The notes beneath the pieces are model-generated. The model worked only from the letters and a program-made list of their open reading frames with translations, was not told the origin of the DNA and made no database searches. Of a stretch of 64,000 nucleotides of DNA, positions 1 to 8,415 are shown piece by piece (within the stretch, counting starts at the first letter, position 1; each line of letters starts with the position of its first letter). Source of the stretch: Mycobacterium sp. PS03-16. Lineage in GTDB: Bacteria; Actinomycetota; Actinomycetes; Mycobacteriales; Mycobacteriaceae. The position numbers were made by a program, and so were the translations under genes. The stretch is taken from positions 124,001 through 188,000 of the forward strand of contig NZ_SPQO01000002.1 of assembly GCF_004570325.1 (NCBI RefSeq), in the 5' to 3' direction.

Positions 1-14
1 TGAGTTAGGCTGAT

Positions 15-33
15 CTACGTATTCGCTACGTAC
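15..33. promoter_or_regulatory. Putative BlaI-type operator 1
   Basis: Two CTACGTA-type half-sites begin at 15 and 26, exactly 11 bp apart. They lie about 90 bp upstream of the NlpC/P60 gene at 124. The same arrangement recurs at five other promoter regions in the first 13.5 kb. BlaI/CopY-family operators are dyads of this kind, so the BlaI-like protein encoded at 5942-6304 is the likely ligand. That assignment is an inference. Confidence 0.55.
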
Positions 34-123
34 ATCGTTGCTGCACAGTACGGAACGCTCTGTTTCGCCTTTTTTGGCGAAACCAATCACCGGCGCTCCG
101 ACAGCCGAAAGAAAGAACGCCAT

Positions 124-870
124 ATGGAACCGATGGCCCGATGCGTCCGCCCGGAGGAAGGCCGCGTATCTGCGTTCGGCTTTCGCCTGACTGGGGTGAT
201 CGTTGCCGTCGTCGCGACGGTACTTTTGGCGTGCACGCCAGCAGCCTCCGCCGAGCCGACAGGCGGTCCGTGGGATCCACTCCTGCCCAAGATCCCGAGT
301 GCGGGAGCGCCCGGCGATCCGGTTGCCATCGCCAACGCTTCTTTGCAGGCGACGGCCGTTGCCACCCAGACTGCGATGGATTTGGGGCGTAGCTTCCTGG
401 GCAGTCTCGGACTCGTCAGTCCCGCGGCAAGCCCCCAAACGAGCGTCCGCGGCAACCGTCTCTACGGTGCCCAGGCGATCGAATACGTTATCCGCAGGGC
501 AGGAACGCAGATCGGCGTTCCCTACTCCTGGGGAGGGGGCAGCCTCACCGGCCCTAGTCGCGGTGTCGACCAAGGCGCAGGCACCGTCGGTTTCGACTGC
601 TCAGGACTGACACGATTCGCCTTCGCCGGCGTCGGAGTACTGTTGCCGCGATGGTCCGGCGACCAGTACAACGCTGGCCGCAAGGTACCTCCCGCGCAAG
701 CTAAACGCGGTGACCTCCTGTTCTGGGGGCCCGGCGGAAGCCAACACGAAGCGATCTACCTCGGCGGCGGAAAAATGATCGAGGCGCAACAAACCGGCGT
801 TCCCATCAAGATTTCACCGGTGCGTACCGCCGGGATGACACCCTACGTCATACGGATTATCGAGACCTGA
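124..870 (+). CDS. NlpC/P60 peptidoglycan endopeptidase, RipB-like
   Basis: Predicted 248-residue exported D,L-endopeptidase that would cut stem peptides of peptidoglycan. An N-terminal hydrophobic segment (about residues 22-42, ending LLACTPAASA) looks like a signal peptide and could also be read as a lipobox. The C-terminal NlpC/P60 domain shows the catalytic Cys in GFDCSGL, the His in SQHEAIYLG and an acidic residue in MIEAQ. Length and domain layout resemble mycobacterial RipB, which lacks the long coiled coil of RipA. The C-terminal half closely resembles the RipA-like protein at 6643-8046, so the two are paralogues. A second start at 133 is possible. A TACGTA dyad lies upstream at 15-33. 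Confidence 0.88.
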   Translation: MEPMARCVRPEEGRVSAFGFRLTGVIVAVVATVLLACTPAASAEPTGGPWDPLLPKIPSAGAPGDPVAIANASLQATAVATQTAMDLGRSFLGSLGLVSPAASPQTSVRGNRLYGAQAIEYVIRRAGTQIGVPYSWGGGSLTGPSRGVDQGAGTVGFDCSGLTRFAFAGVGVLLPRWSGDQYNAGRKVPPAQAKRGDLLFWGPGGSQHEAIYLGGGKMIEAQQTGVPIKISPVRTAGMTPYVIRIIET

Positions 871-932
871 CCCCGAACGCTTCCGCCAACAGCTTCCTCC
901 CGCCAAAAGCCCTGTCTGCACCGGGTAATGGT

Positions 933-1679
933 TCAGCCGGCCAGATAGTAGCCGATGCCGCGGACCGTCCGGACATAGCGCGGACAAGACGGGGCGTCAC
1001 CGAGCTTGCGACGTAGATTGCCGATGTGCACGCCCAGTGCCGACCGCCCGCCGGGCTGCGTCGCCCCCCAAAGGACTTCCTGAAGTCGTCGGCACGTCAC
1101 GGGCTCCCCTGGATCATCGGATAACACCCGAAGGATCGCGAACTCCGTTCGAGTCAGCGATATGACGTTGCCGCGCTGATAGACCCGCCGGACCCCCACG
1201 TCGATCACCAGATCGTCGACGTGGCGTCGCTGGGCGCCGCCGTCCTCGCCGCGTTGGCGAGAATGCCTGAGTGTCTGCCGTATTCGCGTGTTGAGTATGT
1301 CGCGGGAGCCGATGGGAACCACTCCGACGCGCGATATCAGTGGCGCCATCTCTGTGTCGGCGAGCGCGACGACGCCGCAATGGGCGGCCTGGCGAACACG
1401 GTCAAGGACGACGGCGCCGTGCGCGGATGATCCCAGGCACACCACCACCACGTCGGGGTCATCGTCGCGCACCGCGGTGAGCGCTGCAGCGTCTGAGCGT
1501 GCGACGTCGACGGCGAACTCTTCGGCGCGCAGGGTGCGGGCCAACATGTCGGCGTAGATGCGCCGAGGTTCAACCAGCAGAACGCGAATGCGCCCAGCGG
1601 CTATCGCCGGAGAGGCAACGCTGCCCGAAGCGGGGTGCGGCTCGATGGTCGTGGCAGTCTCCTTGCCAGCGTGGGCCAT
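933..1679 (-). CDS. OmpR-type winged-helix regulator with degenerate receiver
   Basis: Predicted 248-residue DNA-binding regulator. The C-terminal third is a clear OmpR/PhoB winged helix (SLTRTEFAIL, then VHIGNLRRKLGD and VRTVRGIGYYL). The N-terminal domain has a receiver-like fold pattern, but the conserved residues are lost. The acidic pair is replaced in LLVEPRR, the phospho-acceptor Asp is replaced by Cys in VVVVCLGSS, and the usual switch Lys motif is absent (VVPIGSRD). It is therefore probably not phosphorylated and would be controlled by expression level or a ligand. No histidine kinase gene adjoins it. A perfect dyad lies about 40 bp upstream of its start. Confidence 0.85.
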   Translation of the reverse strand: MAHAGKETATTIEPHPASGSVASPAIAAGRIRVLLVEPRRIYADMLARTLRAEEFAVDVARSDAAALTAVRDDDPDVVVVCLGSSAHGAVVLDRVRQAAHCGVVALADTEMAPLISRVGVVPIGSRDILNTRIRQTLRHSRQRGEDGGAQRRHVDDLVIDVGVRRVYQRGNVISLTRTEFAILRVLSDDPGEPVTCRRLQEVLWGATQPGGRSALGVHIGNLRRKLGDAPSCPRYVRTVRGIGYYLAG

Positions 1680-1717
1680 TCACGGCGTGAAGGCGTCTGC
1701 GCGGATGCTGGAACCAG

Positions 1718-1758
1718 CATATCGCCATCTACGTAGCTACTACGTAGATGGCGATATG
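1718..1758. promoter_or_regulatory. Perfect 19-bp inverted repeat containing BlaI-type half-sites (operator 2)
   Basis: Arms at 1718-1736 and 1740-1758 are exact reverse complements around a 3-nt spacer. Each arm ends in CTACGTAG, and the two CTACG motifs begin at 1729 and 1740, 11 bp apart as in the other operators here. The site lies upstream of the regulator starting at 1679 and just beyond the 3' end of the MFS gene at 1790. It could be an operator and also form a hairpin in the operon transcript. Confidence 0.6.
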
Positions 1759-1789
1759 GGGTGTCGGGCATGTTCGCGTCGTCGGGTGT

Positions 1790-3055
1790 TCAGCGGGGGG
1801 TTTGCGCGCCAGAGGATGTCAGCTGTTCGGGTTGAAGTCGGCCCCGTCGGTCCAGCCGGAACAAGGCCGCTGCGGAGGCCAGCCCGATTGCCGACAGCAG
1901 AACCCACAGCAGCCAGGGTTGTCCGAGATCTCGGGCGGCCTGCATCAGCGAGCCGGTGGCCAGATTGCCAACAAGAATGCCGACTCCGACGATGGTGTTG
2001 TAGAAGCCGTAGTGCGTTCCGATGAGACGGTTGTTGGCCAATGAGACGACGGTGTCCATCTCGAACGGGAAGACGGCCGCCGACCCGACCGCCAGCACCG
2101 CCGTGGCGACGAGTAGCGCGGTCGCGGCGGCGACTCTGCCTGCCCTGGTGTCATCGGGCAGCACGATCAGCGGCAAAAACGACGCCGCGAGGATCAGCAT
2201 GCCGATCACCAGGGAGCGGCCGGCGCCCCAGCGGTGGACGAACCATCGTGTGATCCGCATCTGGCCGAGGACAGCAACCAGACCCGAGACCACGAAGATC
2301 ATGGCGGTGACAACGGAATCGTTGCGCGGAAACAGGTCTCGCGCCTGAAGCGGCAATGCCAGATAGACCTGGAATGACAAAACATACGACCCGATCATGG
2401 CCGCCGCGAAGAGCAGAAAGGAGCGGTTGGCCGCTACTGTTCGCCAGTCCTGCAGCACCGATGTCTTCTCGTCAGGTGTCCCCGCGGCGCGGTGGGGCAA
2501 TGCTAAGAGTTGGGCCACGGTCAGCGCTGCGAACACGACCGCTGCGGCGGCAGCTGTCATTCGGAAATCGACGAACATCAAGGCCAGCCCGACAAGGGGT
2601 CCGGCCAGAATGCCCGCCTGATAGAACACGTTGAACACCGCGAAGGCTTCCACGCGCCGTGGGCCCGCGTCGGCCGCCAGATAGGCGCGCACCGCAGGAT
2701 TGAACAGGGCGCCGGCGAAGCCGGTTGCGGCCGAGGCGATCAGAACCGCCGGCAGCGATTCAGCGAAGACGAGCAGGCCGAATCCTGCTGTCCGGAGGAC
2801 ACATCCGCAGACGATGAGCGGTTTGTAGCCCAGCCGGTCTGCCAGAGTGCCGCCGATGAGAAACATGCCTTGCTGGGAGAAGTTACGTACACCCAGCACC
2901 AGGCCGATGGCCCACGCGGCCAGCCCCAACGGGCCGGCGAGGTAGCCGGCCAGGTAAGGCATGAGCATGTAAAAGCCCAGGTTGATGCCGAATTGGTTGA
3001 TCATCAGCATCCGGCTGGGCCAACCAAAGCTGCGGAAGGCTGACAGCAGGGTCAT
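1790..3055 (-). CDS. Major facilitator superfamily transporter (Rv0849-like)
   Basis: Predicted 421-residue inner-membrane transporter with about 12 hydrophobic segments and a loop-2 MFS signature near [11 protein letters not shown]. The start at 3055 is chosen because its ATG overlaps the cysK2 stop by four bases (ATGA), which implies translational coupling; a longer reading frame to 3103 exists. It is the last gene of a lpqS-like/cysK2/MFS operon, the same order and orientation as Rv0847-Rv0848-Rv0849 in the copper-responsive RicR regulon of M. tuberculosis. The substrate is unknown. A thiol, sulfur metabolite or metal complex made or handled by CysK2 is an inference from context. Confidence 0.85.
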   Translation of the reverse strand: MTLLSAFRSFGWPSRMLMINQFGINLGFYMLMPYLAGYLAGPLGLAAWAIGLVLGVRNFSQQGMFLIGGTLADRLGYKPLIVCGCVLRTAGFGLLVFAESLPAVLIASAATGFAGALFNPAVRAYLAADAGPRRVEAFAVFNVFYQAGILAGPLVGLALMFVDFRMTAAAAAVVFAALTVAQLLALPHRAAGTPDEKTSVLQDWRTVAANRSFLLFAAAMIGSYVLSFQVYLALPLQARDLFPRNDSVVTAMIFVVSGLVAVLGQMRITRWFVHRWGAGRSLVIGMLILAASFLPLIVLPDDTRAGRVAAATALLVATAVLAVGSAAVFPFEMDTVVSLANNRLIGTHYGFYNTIVGVGILVGNLATGSLMQAARDLGQPWLLWVLLSAIGLASAAALFRLDRRGRLQPEQLTSSGAQTPR

Positions 3056-4233
3056 CGTGGCTGCACCTCGGTGGGGTCGACAACGGTGGTGCATCGCGTC
3101 CACGCCGTGACTGTCTGGGTCATCGGGTCCTCAATGGTGGCGGGATGCCGTGGGGGCGCTGCGTCGAGCAGGCCGTGGGCGCGGCAGTAGTCGTCGTTGT
3201 AGATGGTGTCGAAGTAGCGTTGCGGACCGTCCGGGAAGATCGCTGCGACAGTGGCTCCGGCAGGGCTATTGCGTGCGACCCAGCCTGCAACCAGGGCGAC
3301 CGCACCGACGCTCCAGCCGCCACTGGCGTAGTGGGTGGCCGCCAGGGTGCGGCATGCCCACACCGACTCCGCGGGGGCAACCCAATGCACTTCGTTGAAC
3401 GCTTGGTAGTCGACGTTGCCGGGATAGATGCTCGATCCCAAGCCGCGCATGAGCCGAGAAGCCGCGGGCTGGCCGAAGATCGTCGAGCCCACCGTGTCGA
3501 CGCCGATCAGCCGCAGCTGCGGGTTAAATTCTCGGAGGACGCGTGCGACGCCGGCCGAGTGGCCTCCGGTGCCCACCGAGCACACCAGGACATCAACGGC
3601 GCCGAGTTGTTCGTTCAGTTCCAACGCGAGCCCGCGGTAGGCCTCGACGTTATCGGGGTTGCTGTATTGATCGGGATGCCACGCGCGCGGGTCGGTGGCC
3701 AAGATCTTCTGCACGCGGTCACGGCGAGCCTGCTGCCAGCCTCCCTGTGGGTGCGGTTCAGTGACCAATTCGATGTCGGCGCCGAATGCGGCGAGCATAT
3801 TCTGAATGATCGGCTCCATCCCGGGGTCGGTGACCAAGGTGACGGGGTGCCCGTAGACCGTTCCGGCTAGTGCGAGACCCAATCCCAGCGTCCCGCTGGT
3901 GGATTCAACGATGCGGGCGCCGGGGGTAAGTGCCCCGCGGGAGCGGGCGCGTTCGACCATGTGTAGCGCGGGTCGGTCTTTCATTCCTCCCGGGTTGAAG
4001 CCTTCGAGTTTGGCCCAAAAGCCCCGCTCTTCTGACGTGAACGGTGCGCTGATTCTCAAGACAGGGGTCTGGCCGACCATGGTGGCCGGCCGCTCGTTGC
4101 GGCCGCGTTGTGGCTGTGCCGATCGGGTGTGGGAAGTGCGTGCATGGCGGATTGGCAGGGCAGGATTCATCGATGAATGTCGCTTCTGTGAGGCCGCGAC
4201 GAAGCGCGGCGACTGACGGCAGGTAGCGGTCAC
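3052..4233 (-). CDS. cysK2: CysK2-type PLP-dependent cysteine synthase (S-sulfocysteine synthase)
   Basis: Fold-type II PLP enzyme. The PLP lysine is in NPGGMKDRP and the substrate loop is [13 protein letters not shown] glycine-rich phosphate-binding loop is seen as [11 protein letters not shown]. tuberculosis CysK2 uses O-phosphoserine and thiosulfate to make S-sulfocysteine. Position between a lpqS-like gene and an MFS gene matches the Rv0847-0849 operon, which is the main reason for choosing CysK2 over CysK1 or CysM. The full frame begins with GTG at 4233 (393 residues). An ATG at 4170 gives 372 residues and may be the true start; neither has a strong ribosome binding site. Confidence 0.85.
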   Translation of the reverse strand: MTATCRQSPRFVAASQKRHSSMNPALPIRHARTSHTRSAQPQRGRNERPATMVGQTPVLRISAPFTSEERGFWAKLEGFNPGGMKDRPALHMVERARSRGALTPGARIVESTSGTLGLGLALAGTVYGHPVTLVTDPGMEPIIQNMLAAFGADIELVTEPHPQGGWQQARRDRVQKILATDPRAWHPDQYSNPDNVEAYRGLALELNEQLGAVDVLVCSVGTGGHSAGVARVLREFNPQLRLIGVDTVGSTIFGQPAASRLMRGLGSSIYPGNVDYQAFNEVHWVAPAESVWACRTLAATHYASGGWSVGAVALVAGWVARNSPAGATVAAIFPDGPQRYFDTIYNDDYCRAHGLLDAAPPRHPATIEDPMTQTVTAWTRCTTVVDPTEVQPR

Positions 4234-4271
4234 CGGCCACCGTCGAAGACGACGGGCCTGACGCTAGCCGA

Positions 4272-4688
4272 TCAGCGGCGCGCGATACACAGGTGGGCGA
4301 GCACGTCGCGGCCGGTGCGCAGGGCGCGGGCGTTCCGTGGTGGACCGCGGATAGGCGCCTTCGCCGCGTGGCACCACAGCAGCGGAAGCACAGCCACGAC
4401 GAGGCCCAACGCGAGCGCGATCAGGGAAACCGTTCCCCGCGGCAGGATCGCTTCGGCCAATGTGTCGGGCGTGCACTCGGCGTCGGGTTGGGAGACGTGG
4501 GGGTGGTCGAGCTCGACAGACATCGGCGCGCCGACCGCACTGGTGGCCAGGGTGTGCGGTCCGTGCGCAGGTGCCGCATTCACGCCGGGCAGTGCCCACT
4601 CGGCTCCGACGATGACGGTCCAGAACGCGATCAACGCCGCGACGATGGCGCGGCGGCGTTGCCCAGAGTTCGCGTCGAAGTACTTCAC
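4272..4688 (-). CDS. LpqS-like copper-responsive envelope protein
   Basis: Predicted 138-residue protein with an N-terminal hydrophobic signal/anchor (about residues 14-38), a His-containing extracytoplasmic stretch (HGPH, DHPHVS), a second hydrophobic segment near 86-106 and a C-terminus reading RTGRDVLAHLCIARR. The tail closely resembles that of mycobacterial LpqS, a member of the RicR copper regulon, and the gene order lpqS-cysK2-MFS agrees. There is no clear lipobox here, unlike typical LpqS. The function of LpqS is not established beyond a link to copper. The gene is first in its operon, and a TACGTA-type operator lies about 210 bp upstream. Confidence 0.72.
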   Translation of the reverse strand: MKYFDANSGQRRRAIVAALIAFWTVIVGAEWALPGVNAAPAHGPHTLATSAVGAPMSVELDHPHVSQPDAECTPDTLAEAILPRGTVSLIALALGLVVAVLPLLWCHAAKAPIRGPPRNARALRTGRDVLAHLCIARR

Positions 4689-5021
4689 GATGTTGCCGAC
4701 TGTAGCAGCGGATCGGCGAATTCAGGCTCGGCCCCTGAGCCGATGCCGGGTTGTGATCAGAGCGCGACCGCCGTTGCGCCGAGCCAACCGGCCGTTCCGT
4801 CACACGATCGACTTCGCCCGATGCCCTTGCGAAAACGCCCTTTTGGAAGTTCCGCGAAGGAGATGCAATAGATCGGAGCGCTGCTTGTACCGCAGATCAT
4901 CTACGGTTTTACTACGTAGATAATTTGCTCTCTATCGGCCCGCGCGCCAAGCGGTGTTTCCTTTGCTGGCGGCCTACGCGCATTGGCTTCACCTGCGCAG
5001 CGTGCGGCCGGCGTTGAGGCG
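4689..5021. promoter_or_regulatory. Intergenic region with BlaI-type operator 3
   Basis: About 330 bp separates the lpqS-like gene from the 3' end of the M56 peptidase gene. At 4899-4921 there is ATCTACGG followed by CTACGTAGAT, with the two CTACG motifs 11 bp apart (4901 and 4912). This would control the lpqS-cysK2-MFS operon, with a 5' leader of roughly 200 nt. I see no convincing small gene between the operator and 4688. Confidence 0.5.
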
Positions 5022-5945
5022 CTAGTGGTGGCAGAGCACCTGGATGAGAGCGGGTGTGGCGAGCATGGCGGTGATCGCGGCTGTCAGGCAGATGCGGTGG
5101 CGCCATCGCACGTGCCGGCGTGTGGGGGTGAGCAGGCGCTGCGCTCGCGCGATGACCGCTGTTCCCGCCGCGGCGAGGCCTTCCCGTGCAGGCGGGTGTT
5201 CTCCGGCCAGAGCAGATAATCCAGCCAACAGCGGATGCGTGCCGACGCGGCGCACGGCGGTGTCGTCAGCGCACATCTCCAGCAGTTCACCCACACGATG
5301 AGGGGCCGTCGCGAAAAGCGGAAGCCGCGGCAGTGTGCCCCCCAAAGCGCGGAGCACCATGAGGATGTGGTGGTGGTGCCCGGCGATGTGCGCGTTTTCA
5401 TGCGCCAGAACCGCTTTGAGCTGTGATCGGTTCAACGACTTCATCGCCGCGGAGGTGACGATGATGGCGTTCGGGCGTCCGACCACGCAGTAGGCAGCAG
5501 GCCGGTCGGCCTCCACGACCACCACGTTGGGATTGTCGGTGGGTCGGCCGATGATCCGCGCGGCCCGCGCGTGCTCGTGACTTCGCGCCCGCAGCCGCGA
5601 CAAGCAGCGACCGATCCGCAGTACGACGAACCCTGACGTCAGGGTTCCTACTGCGATGAGAACAACAGAACCGATTCGTCCGGCCATGGGGGTGTGTTCG
5701 GAGAAGCCAAACAGCTCCAGGCACAGTGTCACGACCGCGCCCGTACGAATACTGTCCGTCGTTGCGCCGATGACCATGATCAGCGCGACGAGCCACGCCG
5801 CCAGCGTCGCGGCGACGGTGGCCAGCCAGGCGGCCACTCCCATATAGGGGCTGATGCCGTGACGGGTCATCCGCCTCAGGACCGGTGGCGCCCACCAGGC
5901 CAGCGCGCTGCCATAAAGGAGCAGCCACAGCGCGGCGGTCATCAC
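5022..5945 (-). CDS. BlaR1/MecR1-type M56 membrane metallopeptidase without sensor domain
   Basis: Predicted 307-residue membrane protease with several hydrophobic segments (near the start, about 38-66, 90-112 and at the C-terminus). The zinc-binding HExxH motif is seen as AHENAHIAGHHHH, with a downstream ADD. M56 proteins of the BlaR type cut the partner BlaI repressor, directly or through another factor, after a signal. The extracellular penicillin-binding sensor domain of true BlaR1 is missing, as in Rv1845c of M. tuberculosis, so the signal it reads is not evident. The start overlaps the stop of the blaI-like gene by four bases (ATGA), so the pair is coupled. Confidence 0.87.
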   Translation of the reverse strand: MMTAALWLLLYGSALAWWAPPVLRRMTRHGISPYMGVAAWLATVAATLAAWLVALIMVIGATTDSIRTGAVVTLCLELFGFSEHTPMAGRIGSVVLIAVGTLTSGFVVLRIGRCLSRLRARSHEHARAARIIGRPTDNPNVVVVEADRPAAYCVVGRPNAIIVTSAAMKSLNRSQLKAVLAHENAHIAGHHHHILMVLRALGGTLPRLPLFATAPHRVGELLEMCADDTAVRRVGTHPLLAGLSALAGEHPPAREGLAAAGTAVIARAQRLLTPTRRHVRWRHRICLTAAITAMLATPALIQVLCHH

Positions 5946-6304
5946 CGACGCCCCTTGCGCAGAGCCGCCTTCAGTTGGGCGGACTGCTCGGCGTTCATCT
6001 GCTCGACAAAGAAGGCCAGCACCGCATCGGTATCCCCGCCGGCGTCGAACGCGGCTTTCATCAAACGCGCGGAACGCTCCTCGCGGCTCATGGACGCCTG
6101 ATACAGGTACGCTTTCCCGTCGCGCTGACGTTGCAACCAGCGCTTGCGGTACAGGTTGTCCATCGTCGACATCACGGTGGTGTAAGCGATCTGGCGCCGT
6201 TGAGAGATCTCGTCGAAAACCTCACGCACCGTGACAGGCTCGGCGTAATCCCACACGCAATCCATGACCACCGCTTCGAGGTCGCCGAATCCTCGCTGTT
6301 CCAT
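5942..6304 (-). CDS. BlaI/MecI/CopY-family transcriptional repressor
   Basis: Predicted 120-residue repressor. An N-terminal winged helix (FGDLEAVVMDCVW, VREVFDEI, AYTTVMSTMDNLYRKRWL) is followed by a C-terminal helical dimerisation part that would also be the protease target. It forms an overlapping pair with the M56 peptidase, as in blaI-blaR operons. Dyads of TACGTA type lie upstream of several nearby genes, including between this gene and the divergent RipA-like gene (6526-6559). It is therefore probably autoregulated and controls a local regulon. Copper or cell-wall stress are both plausible signals given the neighbours; the sequence does not decide. Confidence 0.9.
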   Translation of the reverse strand: MEQRGFGDLEAVVMDCVWDYAEPVTVREVFDEISQRRQIAYTTVMSTMDNLYRKRWLQRQRDGKAYLYQASMSREERSARLMKAAFDAGGDTDAVLAFFVEQMNAEQSAQLKAALRKGRR

Positions 6305-6642
6305 TTGCGCCTCCCGCTCTCCGCGACGAGCTGGCCTCCTCGCGCCCCGAGCTCTTCAGTCCCCAATGTAGCCGCCGAGCTGGGAAAAGCCGCGATACGC
6401 CTCACCTGGACCGCATAGGGCCAGCATCTGCACTACCGGCCGCGGCGCGTGAACCTAGCGCCCGTGGCGCACAGTTGTAACCGACCTGAGACTGTGACAG
6501 ACGTTCCTCCTGATACCAAAGTGATGTACGTTCCGTCTACGTACTATTGTGCTACGTACTTAGCTCGGTAGTAGGTGTGCCGCGGGTGCCGTTCGGCTTC
6601 GATGCGCGGCTCGACAACGCTCACCCCAGCTGAGGAGATTCG
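6305..6642. promoter_or_regulatory. Divergent promoter region with BlaI-type operator 4
   Basis: About 340 bp lies between the blaI-like gene and the RipA-like gene. Half-sites GTACG at 6526, CTACG at 6537, GTACT at 6541 and CTACG at 6552 form two overlapping pairs, each spaced 11 bp. This is the densest operator cluster in the window. It lies about 85 bp upstream of the RipA-like start and about 220 bp upstream of the blaI-like start, so it may serve both. No other gene is visible here. Confidence 0.55.
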
Positions 6643-8046
6643 ATGCGGCGCCTCACTTCTTTTCTGAGTCTCTTCGCATTAATGCCGGCACTGGTGATCA
6701 GCGCCCCGGGTACCGCTGTTGCCGGGCATGACGGCAGCCCCGACCGCGACGACGTTCCCTCATTGGTTGCGGCGGTCGCCGAAGCGAACCAGCGGATGGC
6801 CGACGTCGGTAGCGACATCCAGATCAAGCAAGAGGGCGTCAACCGTGCCCTGGTCGAAATCGCGGCCGCTCGCGACACCCTCGCGCAGGCCCGGCGCGAC
6901 GTTGTTGCCAGCGACCAAGCCCTTACCGACAGCCAACACGCGATCGAGGCCGCACAACAGCGCTTTGACCGCTTCGCCGCGTCGACCTATACGAACGGGC
7001 CGTCGGGTGCGTTGCCGCTGGCACAAAGTCCCGAGGAGATCCTGGCCGGGGCCTCGACCCAGCAGACCCTCACCATCAGCTTTCAGCGGGTCCGCGACGA
7101 CCTCCTGCGTCGGCAGACCGATCAGGCCAACAAGCTTTCTGCTGCGACGGCAGCGCGGGCGCGCGCCGAGAGCGCCGCCGCGGACGCCCAACGCCGGCAA
7201 GACGACGCGGTAGCCGCACTCCGGGACGCCCAGCAGACGTTTACCGCACAGCAACGCGAGGTCGAACGGTTCGCTACCGAACGCGACTCCGCTCAAGCTC
7301 GACTGGAAGCCGCCCGACCGGTGGCGGCGACAGCCGCCGCGCCCAGTGCCGCGCAACCCGGCACTGTTCCGGCATCCGGCGCTCCCTGGGACCGCGGCAC
7401 CACGTCGCCGGGGGGCGCCACCAAGGGGGGCCTGTGGGACACCACGCTGCCGATGGTGCCCAGCGCTAACGTGGCCGGCGACCCGGTGGCCATCATCAAT
7501 GCCGTCCTCAAGATCATGGCGACCTCGGCGCAGCTGACGGCCGACATGGGCCGCAAGTTCCTCACCGAACTCGGCATTCTGTCTCCAGTCACCGCCGCCG
7601 CAGATCCCGGCATCACCAACGGACGCATCCCCCGCCTCTACGGCCGCCAGGCCTCAGAATTCGTGATTCGCCGCGCCATGTCACAACTGGGCGTGCCTTA
7701 CTCCTGGGGCGGCGGCAACGCCAACGGCCCGTCACGAGGCATCGACCAGGGCGCCAACACCGTGGGTTTCGACTGTTCGGGCCTGATGCTGTATGCCTTC
7801 GCCGGCGTCGGCATCAAACTCGACCACTACTCCGGATCGCAATACAACGCAGGCCGCAAGATCCCCTCGTCACAGATGCGACGCGGTGACCTCATCTTTT
7901 ACGGCCCCAACGCCAGCCAGCACGAAGCGATGTATCTGGGCGACGGCATGATGATCGAAGCCCCCTACACCGGGTCGGTCGTCAAGATCTCGCCCGTACG
8001 CACCTCCGGCATGACGCCCTACGTCACCCGCTTGATCGAATATTGA
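6643..8046 (+). CDS. RipA-like peptidoglycan endopeptidase (coiled coil plus NlpC/P60)
   Basis: Predicted 467-residue exported hydrolase. There is a signal peptide in the first 26 residues or so. A long helical coiled coil (about 35-225) is rich in Ala, Gln and Arg, and a Pro/Ala linker precedes the RipA/RipB-type segment starting GGLWDTTLPM and the NlpC/P60 domain. The catalytic Cys is in GFDCSGL, the His in SQHEAMYLG and the acidic residue in MIEAPY. Length and architecture match RipA (472 residues in M. tuberculosis), which cuts between D-Glu and meso-DAP at the septum; there the coiled coil autoinhibits the enzyme. This is an accessory copy on the island. TACGTA dyads lie upstream, so BlaI control is inferred. 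Confidence 0.9.
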   Translation: MRRLTSFLSLFALMPALVISAPGTAVAGHDGSPDRDDVPSLVAAVAEANQRMADVGSDIQIKQEGVNRALVEIAAARDTLAQARRDVVASDQALTDSQHAIEAAQQRFDRFAASTYTNGPSGALPLAQSPEEILAGASTQQTLTISFQRVRDDLLRRQTDQANKLSAATAARARAESAAADAQRRQDDAVAALRDAQQTFTAQQREVERFATERDSAQARLEAARPVAATAAAPSAAQPGTVPASGAPWDRGTTSPGGATKGGLWDTTLPMVPSANVAGDPVAIINAVLKIMATSAQLTADMGRKFLTELGILSPVTAAADPGITNGRIPRLYGRQASEFVIRRAMSQLGVPYSWGGGNANGPSRGIDQGANTVGFDCSGLMLYAFAGVGIKLDHYSGSQYNAGRKIPSSQMRRGDLIFYGPNASQHEAMYLGDGMMIEAPYTGSVVKISPVRTSGMTPYVTRLIEY

Positions 8047-8278
8047 CATCGCCGCGATGCCGCGCAGGTGGACCGGTCAGTGCGCCGCGGCGCGGCCGCT
8101 GCGAATCGGCCTCCTCGGGCACGTCAGGCCGCCCCGAACGACGCGGCCAACGAGAGGCGTTAAATAGCGCCGTCGCGCCGGCGATCGCAGCCGCCCACAG
8201 CGCCACGACCACGGCACACAGGATCAGCCACGCTTGCCACCCGAGACTGTTCGGGCACACGTCCATCAGCCAACGCAT
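8024..8278 (-). CDS. Small single-span membrane protein
   Basis: An 84-residue product starting at an ATG with a very strong ribosome binding site (GGAGGAGGG about 7 nt upstream). One hydrophobic helix (WQAWLILCAVVVALWAAAI region, about residues 14-36) is followed by a basic, charged cytosolic tail. The end overlaps the 3' end of the RipA-like gene by 23 bp on the opposite strand. A longer frame to 8377 exists but lacks such a start. I do not recognise the family. Small one-span proteins of this type are common beside metal-resistance genes in actinobacterial islands. Confidence 0.6.
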   Translation of the reverse strand: MRWLMDVCPNSLGWQAWLILCAVVVALWAAAIAGATALFNASRWPRRSGRPDVPEEADSQRPRRGALTGPPARHRGDVNIRSSG

Positions 8279-8415
8279 GTCAGGCCCTCCTCCGCAGTGA
8301 GCCTCACCCCACCGCAGGAGGAAAACGGTATGAGTCGTGTGAAGATCTGCTGAAGATCGAGCCGCCCGGTCAGCCATACCTGGTTACGGACGCACCAGCA
8401 GGCACCATATGGGAC

